From NCBI GenBank assembly GCA_037140475.1, contig JBAXEJ010000019.1, positions 1 to 38,935 on the forward strand: DNA of 38,935 nt, in the 5' to 3' direction. The notes beneath the pieces are model-generated. The model saw only the letters and a list, made by a program, of their open reading frames with translations, did no database searches and had not been told where the DNA came from. Positions 8,282 to 16,652 of the stretch are shown one piece after another. The translations under genes were made by a program, and so were the position numbers. Source of the DNA: PALSA-1006 sp037140475 (GTDB taxonomy: Bacteria; Pseudomonadota; Gammaproteobacteria; Burkholderiales; Gallionellaceae). Numbering within the stretch: position 1 is the stretch's first letter; each line of letters opens with the position of its first letter.

Positions 8282-8308
8282 CGACTTGCTCGCTTGCGAG
8301 CTTAGTCG
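8282..8308 (+). repeat. Covarying hairpin element, copy 1
   Basis: Outer stem CGACT (8282-8286) pairs with AGTCG (8304-8308). Inner stem GCTCGC (8288-8293) pairs with GCGAGC (8296-8301). One T interrupts the left side, TT the right side, and TT forms the centre. Copy 2, 42 bases on, has the same plan with different stem sequence. The flanking ATGGCTA is shared. Confidence 0.7.
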
Positions 8309-8323
8309 AATGGCTATAACCAA

Positions 8324-8350
8324 TCACTTGGCAGCTTGCTGCCTTAGTGA
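8324..8350 (+). repeat. Covarying hairpin element, copy 2
   Basis: Outer stem TCACT (8324-8328) pairs with AGTGA (8346-8350). Inner stem GGCAGC (8330-8335) pairs with GCTGCC (8338-8343). The unpaired T, TT and TT positions are identical to copy 1. Five of the eleven base pairs differ between the copies and every change is compensated on the other side, so the structure rather than the sequence is kept. Confidence 0.7.
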
Positions 8351-8380
8351 GATGGCTAGTTGCTTCACCAGTGGCTTCAT

Positions 8381-8493
8381 CAGATTGCGCAGATTAACGC
8401 CGATTTTTTCGTGCGCCAAGCCCAGTGTATTGGTTCAATACTTTGTTTTTATTTAGTATTTTGTTTTCAGTCTGCGTTAATCTGCGAAATCTG
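8381..8493. repeat. Imperfect 25-base inverted repeat, MITE-like
   Basis: The left arm (8381-8405) and the reverse complement of the right arm (8469-8493) agree at 22 of 25 positions, including a perfect 13-mer CGCAGATTAACGC. The arms enclose 63 bases of AT-rich DNA with no coding potential. The size (113 bases) and terminal inverted repeats suit a small non-autonomous mobile element or a dispersed repeat. No target-site duplication was recognised. Confidence 0.5.
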
Positions 8494-8533
8494 CGGATAA
8501 AAAAGTTTTGCAGTTCAGCTTTAAACTCTCTCT

Positions 8534-8556
8534 AAGTGCGAATAAGCGCACTTTTT
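8534..8556 (+). terminator. Terminator-like hairpin between flgF and flgG
   Basis: AAGTGCG (8534-8540) pairs with CGCACTT (8547-8553) around a 6-base loop, and the stem runs into a T tract (8552-8556). It has the form of a rho-independent terminator pointing toward flgG, so it could lower flgG-flgJ transcription unless a promoter follows. Confidence 0.5.
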
Positions 8557-8662
8557 CCCCTCTCATCATCCCTTTGATTTTCCCTGCTTTCGGTAGGATA
8601 GGCTCATGTGTAATGGCTTTACTGCCACAGATGAAGCGCCAAGAAAATAAAGGAGTACCGAC

Positions 8663-9445
8663 ATGATTCGTTCCTTATGGATTTCCAAGACCGGCTTAGA
8701 TGCCCAGCAAACGCAGATGGATGTGGTTGCCAACAACTTGGCGAACGTCAGCACCAACGGTTTTAAGCGTTCACGCGCGGTATTTGAAGACTTGCTCTAT
8801 CAAAATATTCGTCAACCAGGCGCGCAATCTTCGCAAAATACGCAGATCCCTTCAGGTTTGCAGATCGGTACTGGTGTGCGTCCTGTGGCCGCCGAGCGTA
8901 TCCACACCCAAGGTAACTTGGCGCAAACTGGCAACAAGCTCGATGTGGCGATCCAGGGGGCAGGTTTTTTCCCTGTGCTGATGCCAGATGGCACAACAGG
9001 TTACACGCGCGATGGTTCGTTTCAAACAGACAGCCAAGGTCAGTTAGTGACCTCCAGCGGTTTTGTGATTCAACCCGCGATCACCATTCCAGCGAACGCA
9101 ACTAGCGTGACGATTGGTCAAGATGGTTTGGTGTCGGTGACACAAGCGGGAACGGTTGCTCCAACGCAAATTGGTAATTTACAGCTCACCACTTTTATTA
9201 ACCCCACCGGATTGCAAAGTGTTGGTCAAAACCTATATTTGGAAACATCATCATCCGGTGCGGCAAGCCAGCAAGCGCCAGGAGCGAATGGCACCGGAAC
9301 TTTAGGCCAAGGCTTTGTTGAAACCTCAAACGTGAATGTGGTAGAGGAGTTGGTGAACATGATTCAGACGCAACGCGCTTATGAGATTAACTCTAAAGCG
9401 ATTACTACGTCTGATCAGATGCTACAAAAGTTGTCTCAGATTTAG
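8663..9445 (+). CDS. flgG: Flagellar distal rod protein FlgG
   Basis: The 260-residue protein has exactly the usual length and begins MIRSLWISKTGLDAQQTQMD, with VVANNLANVSTNGFKRSRAVFEDLLY following. It ends with VNVVEELVNMIQTQRAYEINSKA, the distal rod signature. FlgG forms the distal rod that passes through the P and L rings. AAAGGAG is well placed before the ATG. It is separated from flgF by the structured spacer and from flgH by only 26 bases. Confidence 0.96.
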   Translation: MIRSLWISKTGLDAQQTQMDVVANNLANVSTNGFKRSRAVFEDLLYQNIRQPGAQSSQNTQIPSGLQIGTGVRPVAAERIHTQGNLAQTGNKLDVAIQGAGFFPVLMPDGTTGYTRDGSFQTDSQGQLVTSSGFVIQPAITIPANATSVTIGQDGLVSVTQAGTVAPTQIGNLQLTTFINPTGLQSVGQNLYLETSSSGAASQQAPGANGTGTLGQGFVETSNVNVVEELVNMIQTQRAYEINSKAITTSDQMLQKLSQI

Positions 9446-9471
9446 GCTGAGTGAAGTTTAGGAGAATGATC

Positions 9472-10110
9472 ATGCGTAAGTTAATTTGCTGGGTTTTAAT
9501 CGGATCGATCTTCACAATGATCGGCTGCACACCGATTAGAAGTAAGACTCCCTTAAGTTCTTGCCCAATGCCACAGAAGATGGCGACTTTTGATAATGGC
9601 ACTATTTTTAAAGCGGGTGGCATCCGCCCTTTGTTTGAAGACCGTCGTGCGCGTAACGTAGGTGATGAATTAACCATCACCATCGGAGAGTCGTCAAATC
9701 CAACCGAAAAATCAAGCGCGAACGCCAAAAAACCTTCAACACCTGAAACTTCTTTGCCTACCGATAGCAAAGAATTTAAATCAGCAGCTGCAAAAGAAAA
9801 AGCCGGCACAACGGCTTACGCAGGTTCGGTTATTGCCACTGTGGTGGTGGTGTTAGATAACGGAAAATTACTGGTGTGTGGAGACAAGCTGGTTAAATAT
9901 GCCAATGCAGATTTGAATTTTGAGTACGTGCGTATTAGCGGCATTGTTAATCCACTGACCATTTCGCCGACAAACACCGTGCAGTCAACACAAATCGCGG
10001 ATGTGCAAATTGAGTATCGCAATGCAGACAACATCAACCCGACTCCTCCCTCACAATCGTTTATGAGTCGGTTTAGTCGAATGTTTACACCTAAGCAGCT
10101 GTACTTTTAG
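9472..10110 (+). CDS. flgH: Flagellar L-ring lipoprotein FlgH
   Basis: FlgH forms the outer-membrane L ring of the basal body. The lipoprotein signal (MRKLICWVLIGSIFTMIGC, lipobox MIGC) places the acylated cysteine at residue 19. The FlgH core pattern follows: LFEDRRARNVGDELTITIGE, then TPKQLYF near the C-terminus. GTG at 9451 and ATG at 9466 are also in frame. The TTTAGGAG box (9457-9463) is best spaced for the ATG at 9472, which also gives a normal signal peptide. The 212-residue product is slightly short for the family. Confidence 0.92.
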   Translation: MRKLICWVLIGSIFTMIGCTPIRSKTPLSSCPMPQKMATFDNGTIFKAGGIRPLFEDRRARNVGDELTITIGESSNPTEKSSANAKKPSTPETSLPTDSKEFKSAAAKEKAGTTAYAGSVIATVVVVLDNGKLLVCGDKLVKYANADLNFEYVRISGIVNPLTISPTNTVQSTQIADVQIEYRNADNINPTPPSQSFMSRFSRMFTPKQLYF

Positions 10111-10122
10111 AGAGGTGGCATC

Positions 10123-11187
10123 ATGAAAAGTATTATGAAATTAATTTTGCTGGCAATGATGGCATTTACATCATTAGATGTTTCGGCAGGGCGCATTAAA
10201 GATATGGCCAGCATTTTGGGTGTGCGCGAAAACCAATTAATTGGTTACGGTTTGGTTGTAGGTCTTGATGGTACAGGTGATTCAACGCCCTACACCGTGA
10301 ACAGCACGCTCACCATGATGACGGAGATGGGCGTTAAATTGCCGCAGGGTACCAATTTAAGCATGAAGAACGTGGCCTCGGTAACGGTGACCGCTTCGTT
10401 GCCTGCGTTTGCCCGTCCTGGCCAAACGATCGACATTACCGTTTCTTCTTTTGGCAATGCGAAAAGTTTGCGTGGAGGCACACTGCTGATGACTCCACTC
10501 AAAGGCGCGGATGGTCAGGTATATGCGATGGGTCAAGGTAGCTTATTGGTGGCCTCATCTGGTGAGTCTAAAGCAGCCGTAAACCATTTGATTGTCGGCC
10601 GCATTCCAAGTGGTGCCACAGTCGAACGTGCGGTCCCAACCGCAGTGGGGCAAGGCGAATTTATATATCTTGAATTGAACACCAATGATTTTACGACTGC
10701 TGCGCGTCTGGCCGATGCGGTGAATCGCGATATTTCTCCTGATAAAGAAATTGCTGTTGCCCAAGATGGGCGCACGATACAAATCAAAGCGCCCACCGGA
10801 AATGCACGCGTGGCATTTATTTCACGGGTAGAAAATTTGCAAGTGAATGCCGCTCAGCCAGTTGCTCGCGTTGTTATCAATGCGCGTACAGGCTCAGTAG
10901 TGATGAATCAGTCTGTGATGTTGGAAGAATGCGCTGTGGCACACGGTACCCTAACCGTATTGGTGAAAGGTGATGCGAATGATGCAGGTGCCGAATCTAA
11001 CGATGCGACAAAACCTAATACCGACAACAAAGGTAAGAAAAATTTGTTACATTTGAAACTAGGCGTTACTTTGGGTGATGTGGTGAGTGCACTTAATGCG
11101 ATTGGTGCCACACCCCAAGATATGCTGGCGATTCTGCAAGCAATGAAATCGGCAGGCGCATTGCGTGCAGAGTTAGAAATTATTTAA
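10123..11187 (+). CDS. flgI: Flagellar P-ring protein FlgI
   Basis: The 354-residue protein has a signal peptide (residues 1-22, ending VSAGRIKD). Its FlgI core is highly conserved: LIGYGLVVGLDGTGD, NVASVTVTASLPAFARPGQ and LRGGTLLMTPLKGADGQVYA. The C-terminal LGDVVSALNAIGATPQDMLAI block follows. FlgI is exported by Sec and assembles into the periplasmic P ring with help from FlgA. A ribosome site AGAGAGG precedes the ATG. A lysine/asparagine-rich stretch (about 285-305) is a likely loop insertion. Confidence 0.96.
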   Translation: MKSIMKLILLAMMAFTSLDVSAGRIKDMASILGVRENQLIGYGLVVGLDGTGDSTPYTVNSTLTMMTEMGVKLPQGTNLSMKNVASVTVTASLPAFARPGQTIDITVSSFGNAKSLRGGTLLMTPLKGADGQVYAMGQGSLLVASSGESKAAVNHLIVGRIPSGATVERAVPTAVGQGEFIYLELNTNDFTTAARLADAVNRDISPDKEIAVAQDGRTIQIKAPTGNARVAFISRVENLQVNAAQPVARVVINARTGSVVMNQSVMLEECAVAHGTLTVLVKGDANDAGAESNDATKPNTDNKGKKNLLHLKLGVTLGDVVSALNAIGATPQDMLAILQAMKSAGALRAELEII

Positions 11188-11215
11188 CGAAAAAATTGAG
11201 TTAGGAATTGCGACC

Positions 11216-12055
11216 ATGAGCATCTCTAGCAATGACATCAGTAAGTTAGCCATCGACTCTCAGGGTCTGGATAAGCTACGTCTGCAAGCCAAGAGCTCAC
11301 CCGATCAAGCGTTAAAAAGCGCAGCGCAACAATTTGAACAAGTATTTCTAAACATGATGCTGAAGAGCATGCGAGAAGCTACGCCGCAGGATGGCATGTT
11401 GGATAGTGAGCAAACCAAAATGTTTACGGGAATGCTCGATCAACAGTTGGCACAAAGTATGTCATCTGGTCAGGGTGTGGGTCTAGCTGATGTGATGATG
11501 CGTCAGTTGCAGCGCACCGGTGTTCAGCCTCCATCGGATGCCGTTACATCAACTCCTGCGGTACGGAATTCGATTCCTTCCGCTTATAACGAAAACTTTC
11601 AGCAAGATTTTGTGAAAAAACTCATGCCTCATGCTGAGCAAGCAAGCAAGGCTACGGGTGTGCCCGCGCATCTGATGGTAGGACAGGCTGCGCTTGAAAG
11701 CGGCTGGGGACGTCGCGAAATTAAAATGCCGGATGGCACTAGCAGTCACAATTTGTTTGGCATTAAAGCGGGCGGAAGTTGGAATGGTAAAGTGGCTGAA
11801 GTGATGACCACCGAGTACCACAATGGTGTTGCGAATAAGCAGGTCGAGAAATTCCGTGCTTATGACTCTTACGCCGACAGCTTTAAAGATTATGCCAACA
11901 CCATTAGCACTAATCCGCGCTACGCAGAAGTGTTGAAGCAGGGTGATAACGCCAAAGGATTCGCACAGGCATTGCAACAAGCAGGTTATGCCACCGATCC
12001 TAATTACGCCGACAAATTAAGTAAAGTAATCAACAGCGTAAGCACCTTAGCGTAG
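11216..12055 (+). CDS. flgJ: Peptidoglycan-hydrolysing rod cap protein FlgJ
   Basis: The 279-residue protein has the two-domain FlgJ plan. The N-terminal rod-capping region (about 1-100) contains AAQQFEQVFLNMMLKSMRE. The C-terminal glucosaminidase domain (about 128-275) contains HLMVGQAALESGWGRREI with the catalytic glutamate at 161, and HNLFGIKAGGSWNG. It caps the growing rod and opens the peptidoglycan layer. Many betaproteobacterial FlgJ proteins keep both domains, as here. flgK follows after 85 bases that contain a separate sigma-28 promoter. Confidence 0.95.
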   Translation: MSISSNDISKLAIDSQGLDKLRLQAKSSPDQALKSAAQQFEQVFLNMMLKSMREATPQDGMLDSEQTKMFTGMLDQQLAQSMSSGQGVGLADVMMRQLQRTGVQPPSDAVTSTPAVRNSIPSAYNENFQQDFVKKLMPHAEQASKATGVPAHLMVGQAALESGWGRREIKMPDGTSSHNLFGIKAGGSWNGKVAEVMTTEYHNGVANKQVEKFRAYDSYADSFKDYANTISTNPRYAEVLKQGDNAKGFAQALQQAGYATDPNYADKLSKVINSVSTLA

Positions 12056-12071
12056 TGTGAAGAAAATTAAC

Positions 12072-12098
12072 TAAAGTATTGGCAAACTTTGCCGATAT
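12072..12098 (+). promoter_or_regulatory. Sigma-28 (FliA) promoter for flgKL
   Basis: TAAAGTAT (12072-12079), an 11-base spacer and GCCGATAT (12091-12098) match 14 of 16 positions of the class-3 consensus, with the exact spacer length. The site lies in the flgJ-flgK gap, 42 bases before the flgK start. It separates late expression of the junction proteins from the earlier rod and hook genes. Confidence 0.88.
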
Positions 12099-12140
12099 TT
12101 AATGTGAGATGCTCCTAAGTGGAGCAATTGGAGTTCTAAC

Positions 12141-14108
12141 ATGGGCAATATCCTCGGAATCAGTGTTAGCGCACTAGGCGCAGCGCAGATGGGTCTGCAG
12201 ACCACAGGGCACAATATCGCCAATGCAAACACCACTGGATACTCAAAGCAAGAGGTAGTTACCACGACACGTAATGCCCAGTTTTCTGGTGCAGGCTATT
12301 TAGGGCAGGGTGTTAACGTTGCAACGGTAAAGCGCGCTTACAGCGAGTTTATGAATGGGCAGGTTTTGTCTGAGCAAAGCCAGGCCGCGATGCTCAATAC
12401 CTATCATGCGCAAATTAAGCAGATCGACAACGTCATTGCCGATCCCACTGCAGGCATTTCACCCGCGATTCAAGATTTTTTTAGTGCCGTAAATAACGTC
12501 TCTACGGCCCCCGAGTCTCAGCCAGCACGTCAGGCCATGTTGAATAGCGCGGGCTCTTTGACTTCGCGTTTCCGTTCGCTCAGTCAACGATTTATTGATG
12601 TTAATAATTCGGTGAGTAGCCAGATTTCGAACAGTATTTCGCAGGTGAACAGTTATTCCAAACAGATCGCGGCATTGAATAACAATATAGTGATGCAAAC
12701 TAATACTGCGGGTAAGCCGCCCAATGATTTGATGGACCAAAGAGATCAGCTCGTTGCGCAACTTAACAATGAAATTAAAACCAGCGTAGTTAGGCAAAGT
12801 GATGGTGCGTACAATATTTTTATTGGTAATGGGCAGTCGTTAGTGGTCGGTGCCACTGCTTTTGAGCTGGGTATCGGGCAATCACCGGAAGATCCTTCTA
12901 AGCAAGATATTGTTTATAACAACATGGATGGAACGAAAACGACCTTGCAACAAAGTAGTCTGCAAGGCGGTAATCTTGGCGGTTTTTTAACGTTCCGTGA
13001 CGACTCGCTGGCCACCTCACAAAATGCACTCGGTCGCGTGGCGATGGGCATTGCGGGCATCGTTAATCAACAGCATCAAATGGGCCAAGACTTAAATGGT
13101 GACTTGGGCATTGATTTCTTTCAACAGCCGAGCCCCGAGGTTTACTCCAATACCTTAAACAAGGGTGATGGCGTTGTTATAGCAACGATCGCTAGCCCTA
13201 AAGATTATGCGGCGTTGACGGGTAGTGATTATGTCCTTAAGTACGATTACGGAACCCAATACACACTGATACGAAAATCCGATGGTAAGAAAACGGTATT
13301 CCCTGACGGTTTGCCTAAAGAGCCTATTGATGGATTGAGCTTGACCACTACGCCGGGCGCGCAGCCAGGTGACACTTACATGATTCGCCCTACTGTTGCG
13401 GGCGCACGTGACATTGATGTGGGGGTGAAGGATCCCAGCAAAATTGCCGCGGCGATGCCGGTGCGTACCAATGCCACATTGAGCAATCGTGGTAGTGGAA
13501 AAATTGAAGCCGCCAAGGTTAATGCTGCTGCAGGTACGGCCGCAGCAGATCCGATGCACCCGATGATTGATCGGAACCTAAAGAACCCAGTGACGATCAC
13601 TTTCACAAGTCAAGCTACCTATGACGTGCTCGATACCGCTACCGGAGTGAGTCTTGCACAAGGCGAAACCTTTACCGAGGGAAAAGACATCAGCTTCAAT
13701 GGCTGGACTACGCAAATTGGTGGTGCGCCTGTTGCGGGCGACACGTTCACCGTGGGGCCTAATCTGAACGCAACAGCCGATGGCAATAACGCCTTGCTGA
13801 TAGCGGGACTGCAAACCAAAAACACTTTGGGCGCTCCCGAAGGAGGAGAGCCAACCGCGACTTTCCAAGGAGCGTATGCGCAGTGGGTGAGTGACGTCGG
13901 AAATAAAACACGCGAGTTGGCGGTGACCAGTGCCGCGCAAACTAGCATGGCAGAAGAAACCGTCGCTGCGCAGCAAGCTTACTCTGGCGTGAATCTGGAT
14001 GAAGAGGCTGCGAATCTGATGCGCTACCAGCGCTCTTATCAGGCCGCAGGAAAAGCCATGCAAATTGCCAACACACTGTTTGATACAGTGCTTGAGTTAG
14101 GGAGGTAA
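12141..14108 (+). CDS. flgK: Hook-filament junction protein FlgK (HAP1)
   Basis: The 655-residue protein starts with the FlgK signature (ILGISVSALGAAQMGLQTTGHNIANANTTGYS, described in parts). It ends with SGVNLDEEAANLMRYQRSYQAAGKAMQ and LFDTVLELGR, the typical C-terminal axial helix. FlgK is the first junction ring between hook and filament and a client of FlgN. It is about 100 residues longer than enteric FlgK, mainly through the middle part (about 340-560). Its own sigma-28 promoter lies 42 bases upstream and flgL begins 7 bases downstream. Confidence 0.95.
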   Translation: MGNILGISVSALGAAQMGLQTTGHNIANANTTGYSKQEVVTTTRNAQFSGAGYLGQGVNVATVKRAYSEFMNGQVLSEQSQAAMLNTYHAQIKQIDNVIADPTAGISPAIQDFFSAVNNVSTAPESQPARQAMLNSAGSLTSRFRSLSQRFIDVNNSVSSQISNSISQVNSYSKQIAALNNNIVMQTNTAGKPPNDLMDQRDQLVAQLNNEIKTSVVRQSDGAYNIFIGNGQSLVVGATAFELGIGQSPEDPSKQDIVYNNMDGTKTTLQQSSLQGGNLGGFLTFRDDSLATSQNALGRVAMGIAGIVNQQHQMGQDLNGDLGIDFFQQPSPEVYSNTLNKGDGVVIATIASPKDYAALTGSDYVLKYDYGTQYTLIRKSDGKKTVFPDGLPKEPIDGLSLTTTPGAQPGDTYMIRPTVAGARDIDVGVKDPSKIAAAMPVRTNATLSNRGSGKIEAAKVNAAAGTAAADPMHPMIDRNLKNPVTITFTSQATYDVLDTATGVSLAQGETFTEGKDISFNGWTTQIGGAPVAGDTFTVGPNLNATADGNNALLIAGLQTKNTLGAPEGGEPTATFQGAYAQWVSDVGNKTRELAVTSAAQTSMAEETVAAQQAYSGVNLDEEAANLMRYQRSYQAAGKAMQIANTLFDTVLELGR

Positions 14109-14115
14109 GTGAGCC

Positions 14116-15345
14116 ATGCGTATCAGCTCAGGTAGTCTTTTTGATACCAACGTATCGATGCTGAATCAGCAGCAAGCATCGTTGTTGCATACCAATCAGC
14201 AAGTGGCCTCTGGTCGTCGTATGTTGACACCAGCGGATGATCCCGCGGCCTCAGCAAATGCTTTGCAAGTGACACAGGCAGATGGCACGAATAGCCAATA
14301 CACCGTAAATCGAAATGCAGTAAAAGCATCTACGGGCATGGCGGAAGCCGTTTTGCAAAACGTCACTACGGTAATTCAGGATGTAAAAACGATGGCGGTG
14401 CAAGCGGGTAATGGCACTTTCTCTCCTTCTGACAGAAAATCGATCGCCGATGAGATGCAAGGGCGTTTAGAGCAATTAACTGCTCTGGCGAATAGCACCG
14501 ACGGCACCGGAAATTATTTGTTCTCAGGTTTTCAGGGCAGAACTATTCCCTTTGTGAATACACCCTTAGGCGTGCAATACATGGCGGACGATGGTCAACG
14601 CATGGTGCAGGTGAGCAGTTCGCGACAAATGGCGAGTAGCGATTCCGGCGCAGAAATTTTTATGCGTGTGAAAAGTGGTAACGGTATTTTTGTGACCGAA
14701 GCTTCGCAGAGCAACATTGGCGCGGCGGCGATTGGCCAAGGCTCGGTGACTAACTCAACCCATCTCACCGGGAGCACTTACCAACTTACTTTTGTCACCC
14801 CCAGTCGTTATACCATCACTGAAAAAACGGCCAAGGGCGAAACCTTGCCACCTGTTCCAGTACCACCAGAGCCGGCTTATCTTTATACCAGTGGTGAAGC
14901 GATTCCTTTACCTGGCATGCAGATCTCTTTGTCGGGCAACCCGGCAGCGGGTGACGAGTTCACGGTTTTGCCGAGTAGCAATGAAAGTATATTTAAGGTG
15001 ATGGGCGACCTAATCCAAGCGTTGCGTACCACCAGTCCAGAAGGTGATGGGGCAACTGGGGGGTTGACCACCAGTGCCATTAGTAAAGCGATGAGTGGCC
15101 TAGATCGTGGGTTAGATAAAGTGTTGACCGCGCGGGCCTCGCTCGGCGCACGCATGAATGAATTGGATTCCTTGCAAGCCACTGGCGAAGATTTGGGGTT
15201 GCAATACAAACAGACCTTATCCACGCTGCAAGATTTGGATTACAACAAAGCGGTCAGTGATTTGAATCGTCAAACCACGAGTCTTACCGCAGCTCAAAAA
15301 TCCTTCAAGCAGGTTGCTGATTTGTCGATGTTCAATTACATGTAA
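14116..15345 (+). CDS. flgL: Hook-filament junction protein FlgL (HAP3)
   Basis: The 409-residue protein has the flagellin-like N-terminus MRISSGSLFDTNVSMLNQQQ and LTPADDPAASANALQV. Its C-terminus (LQDLDYNKAVSDLNRQTTSLTAAQKSFKQV) is that of FlgL. It joins the FlgK ring to the flagellin filament. It is about 90 residues longer than enteric FlgL, with an extra block (about 190-290) rich in Pro and Thr. flgK and flgL are 7 bases apart and share the upstream sigma-28 promoter. No flagellin gene follows within the window. Confidence 0.94.
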   Translation: MRISSGSLFDTNVSMLNQQQASLLHTNQQVASGRRMLTPADDPAASANALQVTQADGTNSQYTVNRNAVKASTGMAEAVLQNVTTVIQDVKTMAVQAGNGTFSPSDRKSIADEMQGRLEQLTALANSTDGTGNYLFSGFQGRTIPFVNTPLGVQYMADDGQRMVQVSSSRQMASSDSGAEIFMRVKSGNGIFVTEASQSNIGAAAIGQGSVTNSTHLTGSTYQLTFVTPSRYTITEKTAKGETLPPVPVPPEPAYLYTSGEAIPLPGMQISLSGNPAAGDEFTVLPSSNESIFKVMGDLIQALRTTSPEGDGATGGLTTSAISKAMSGLDRGLDKVLTARASLGARMNELDSLQATGEDLGLQYKQTLSTLQDLDYNKAVSDLNRQTTSLTAAQKSFKQVADLSMFNYM

Positions 15346-15526
15346 TCAAAATGCGCATGTCGATGTTGCTTGGCCTCTTCATTTCTCTCAAAGCCTTAAG
15401 TTAGTAGAGCGTTCGATGAATTTGGCCAGACGTCGCCTCTCTTTCGCCAGGTTAGTGGCCTGCAACACCCGTTGGGCTCCGGCTGCGATGTCCGTCCGCT
15501 GTTTATGGGCGCATTGGTCGAGTGTG

Positions 15527-15544
15527 TTTCGCGTGATAGCGAAA
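15527..15544 (+). other. Weak hairpin between convergent flgL and rlmF
   Basis: TTTCGC (15527-15532) pairs with GCGAAA (15539-15544) around 6 bases, followed by an interrupted T-rich stretch. This lies in the 205-base gap after flgL. I see no credible gene in the gap on either strand. The hairpin is a possible terminator for flgKL, but weak. Confidence 0.35.
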
Positions 15545-15550
15545 ATGAGT

Positions 15551-16504
15551 TTATTTTGATTTTTTAAGCCACCAATCCCGCTGCTGATCCTTGTCCATAA
15601 AGGTCCAGGCGAGGATGCGGCTTTTTTTCTGCCCTTGTGACATTTCAATCGTGCGGTTCTCTTTTGCCCCCGAATATTTTAGCTTGCGATAAACGTGCGG
15701 TAGGGTGGCCGATTTAGAAATCATGGTGGTAAACCAAAGGCAGTTATTTTTACCGGATTCGCTCTCGTCAATCATGCGGTTAACGAAGGCTTCTTCGCCA
15801 CCATCGCAGCATAACTCCAAACTTTGCCCGCCAAAATTGAGAACGGGGTTTTTACGTTTGTCGCTTTCTTTACCGAGATTTTTCCATTTGCGCTGCGAGC
15901 CGTGTCTTGCTTCGGCGAGGGAGGCATGGAATGGCGGATTGCAAAGTGTGAGATCAAAGAATTGATCCGCATAGGTTACGTCTGAAAAAATCGCCTCAGG
16001 AGATTTTTGCAAACGTAATTCAATCGCCTCGTTCAATTGATTCGTATCTAAAATTTGCTGCGCATTATGAAGTGCCGTTGCGTCAATATCGGTGCCGACA
16101 AATTGCCAGCCATAAACGGCATGGCCGATGAGCGGGTAGATACAGTTCGCGCCTGTGCCAATGTCGAGCGCACGCACCGATTTGCCACGCGGAATTTCGC
16201 CGCCATTACGCTCACTGAGTAGGTCGGCGAGATAGTGCAAGTAGTCGGCGCGACCGGGGATGGGTGGGCACAAATACTGTGCGGGGACATCCCACTCTTT
16301 AATATTGTAATGATGAAGTAATAGCGCACGATTAAGCGCTTTAACGGCGGCGGGGTCAGCGAAATTGATCGATTCATTGCCGTACTCATTCAGTGCTACA
16401 AATGCGGCCAATGCGGGGCTACTCGCGATGAGTTGCTCAAAGTCGTAACGCTCTCGATGCAGGTTACTCGGATGCAAGTTATCTTTTGTGCTGGTTTGGG
16501 TCAT
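15551..16504 (-). CDS. rlmF: 23S rRNA (adenine-1618-N6)-methyltransferase RlmF
   Basis: The 317-residue protein shows the RlmF pattern throughout. It has LHPSNLHRERYDFEQL near the N-terminus and YLCPPIPGRADYLHYLADLL at 80-100. The SAM-binding loop is LDIGTGANCIYPLIG and the N6-adenine methyltransferase motif NPPFHAS comes near residue 190. These enzymes add one methyl group to A1618 of 23S rRNA during ribosome assembly. The gene converges on flgL and diverges from the CheZ-like gene. It has no obvious functional link with the flagellar genes. Confidence 0.93.
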   Translation of the reverse strand: MTQTSTKDNLHPSNLHRERYDFEQLIASSPALAAFVALNEYGNESINFADPAAVKALNRALLLHHYNIKEWDVPAQYLCPPIPGRADYLHYLADLLSERNGGEIPRGKSVRALDIGTGANCIYPLIGHAVYGWQFVGTDIDATALHNAQQILDTNQLNEAIELRLQKSPEAIFSDVTYADQFFDLTLCNPPFHASLAEARHGSQRKWKNLGKESDKRKNPVLNFGGQSLELCCDGGEEAFVNRMIDESESGKNNCLWFTTMISKSATLPHVYRKLKYSGAKENRTIEMSQGQKKSRILAWTFMDKDQQRDWWLKKSK

Positions 16505-16652
16505 GATTAGGGTGCGTTGCGAGGGTTGACTGGGTGATTATAGTCGAGTGCCCAAAGAATGCAGTCCGAGCAATGCAATGCGCAGTGAACTGGAAAAGAA
16601 ACTGGCGCGGGGTTATAGTCAAACACCCAAATCAATAACGCAGGGAGCGAAG

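Larger units (their letters stand above)
8230..8662 (+). other. 433-base structured spacer between flgF and flgG
   Basis: No credible gene lies here on either strand. From left to right the spacer holds two covarying 27-base hairpins (8282-8308, 8324-8350), a 25-base imperfect inverted repeat (8381-8405 with 8469-8493), a terminator-like hairpin (8534-8556) and then the flgG ribosome site (AAAGGAG, 8650-8656). I could not assign a promoter for flgG with confidence. A TTGATT at 8574 and a TAGGAT at 8594 are only 14 bases apart. Confidence 0.75.

Noticed and set aside
13155..14063. Several long antisense frames inside flgK
   Set aside because: Composition and lack of motifs indicate shadows of flgK.
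15388..15648. 86-codon minus-strand frame after flgL
   Set aside because: It runs into the rlmF gene in another frame, has no ribosome site and no recognisable domain.
16538..16631. Two similar TTATAGTC...CCCAAA stretches upstream of the CheZ-like gene
   Set aside because: Similarity is partial over 19 bases and only two copies exist. It may reflect two -10 boxes (TATAGT), but the -35 matches are poor.
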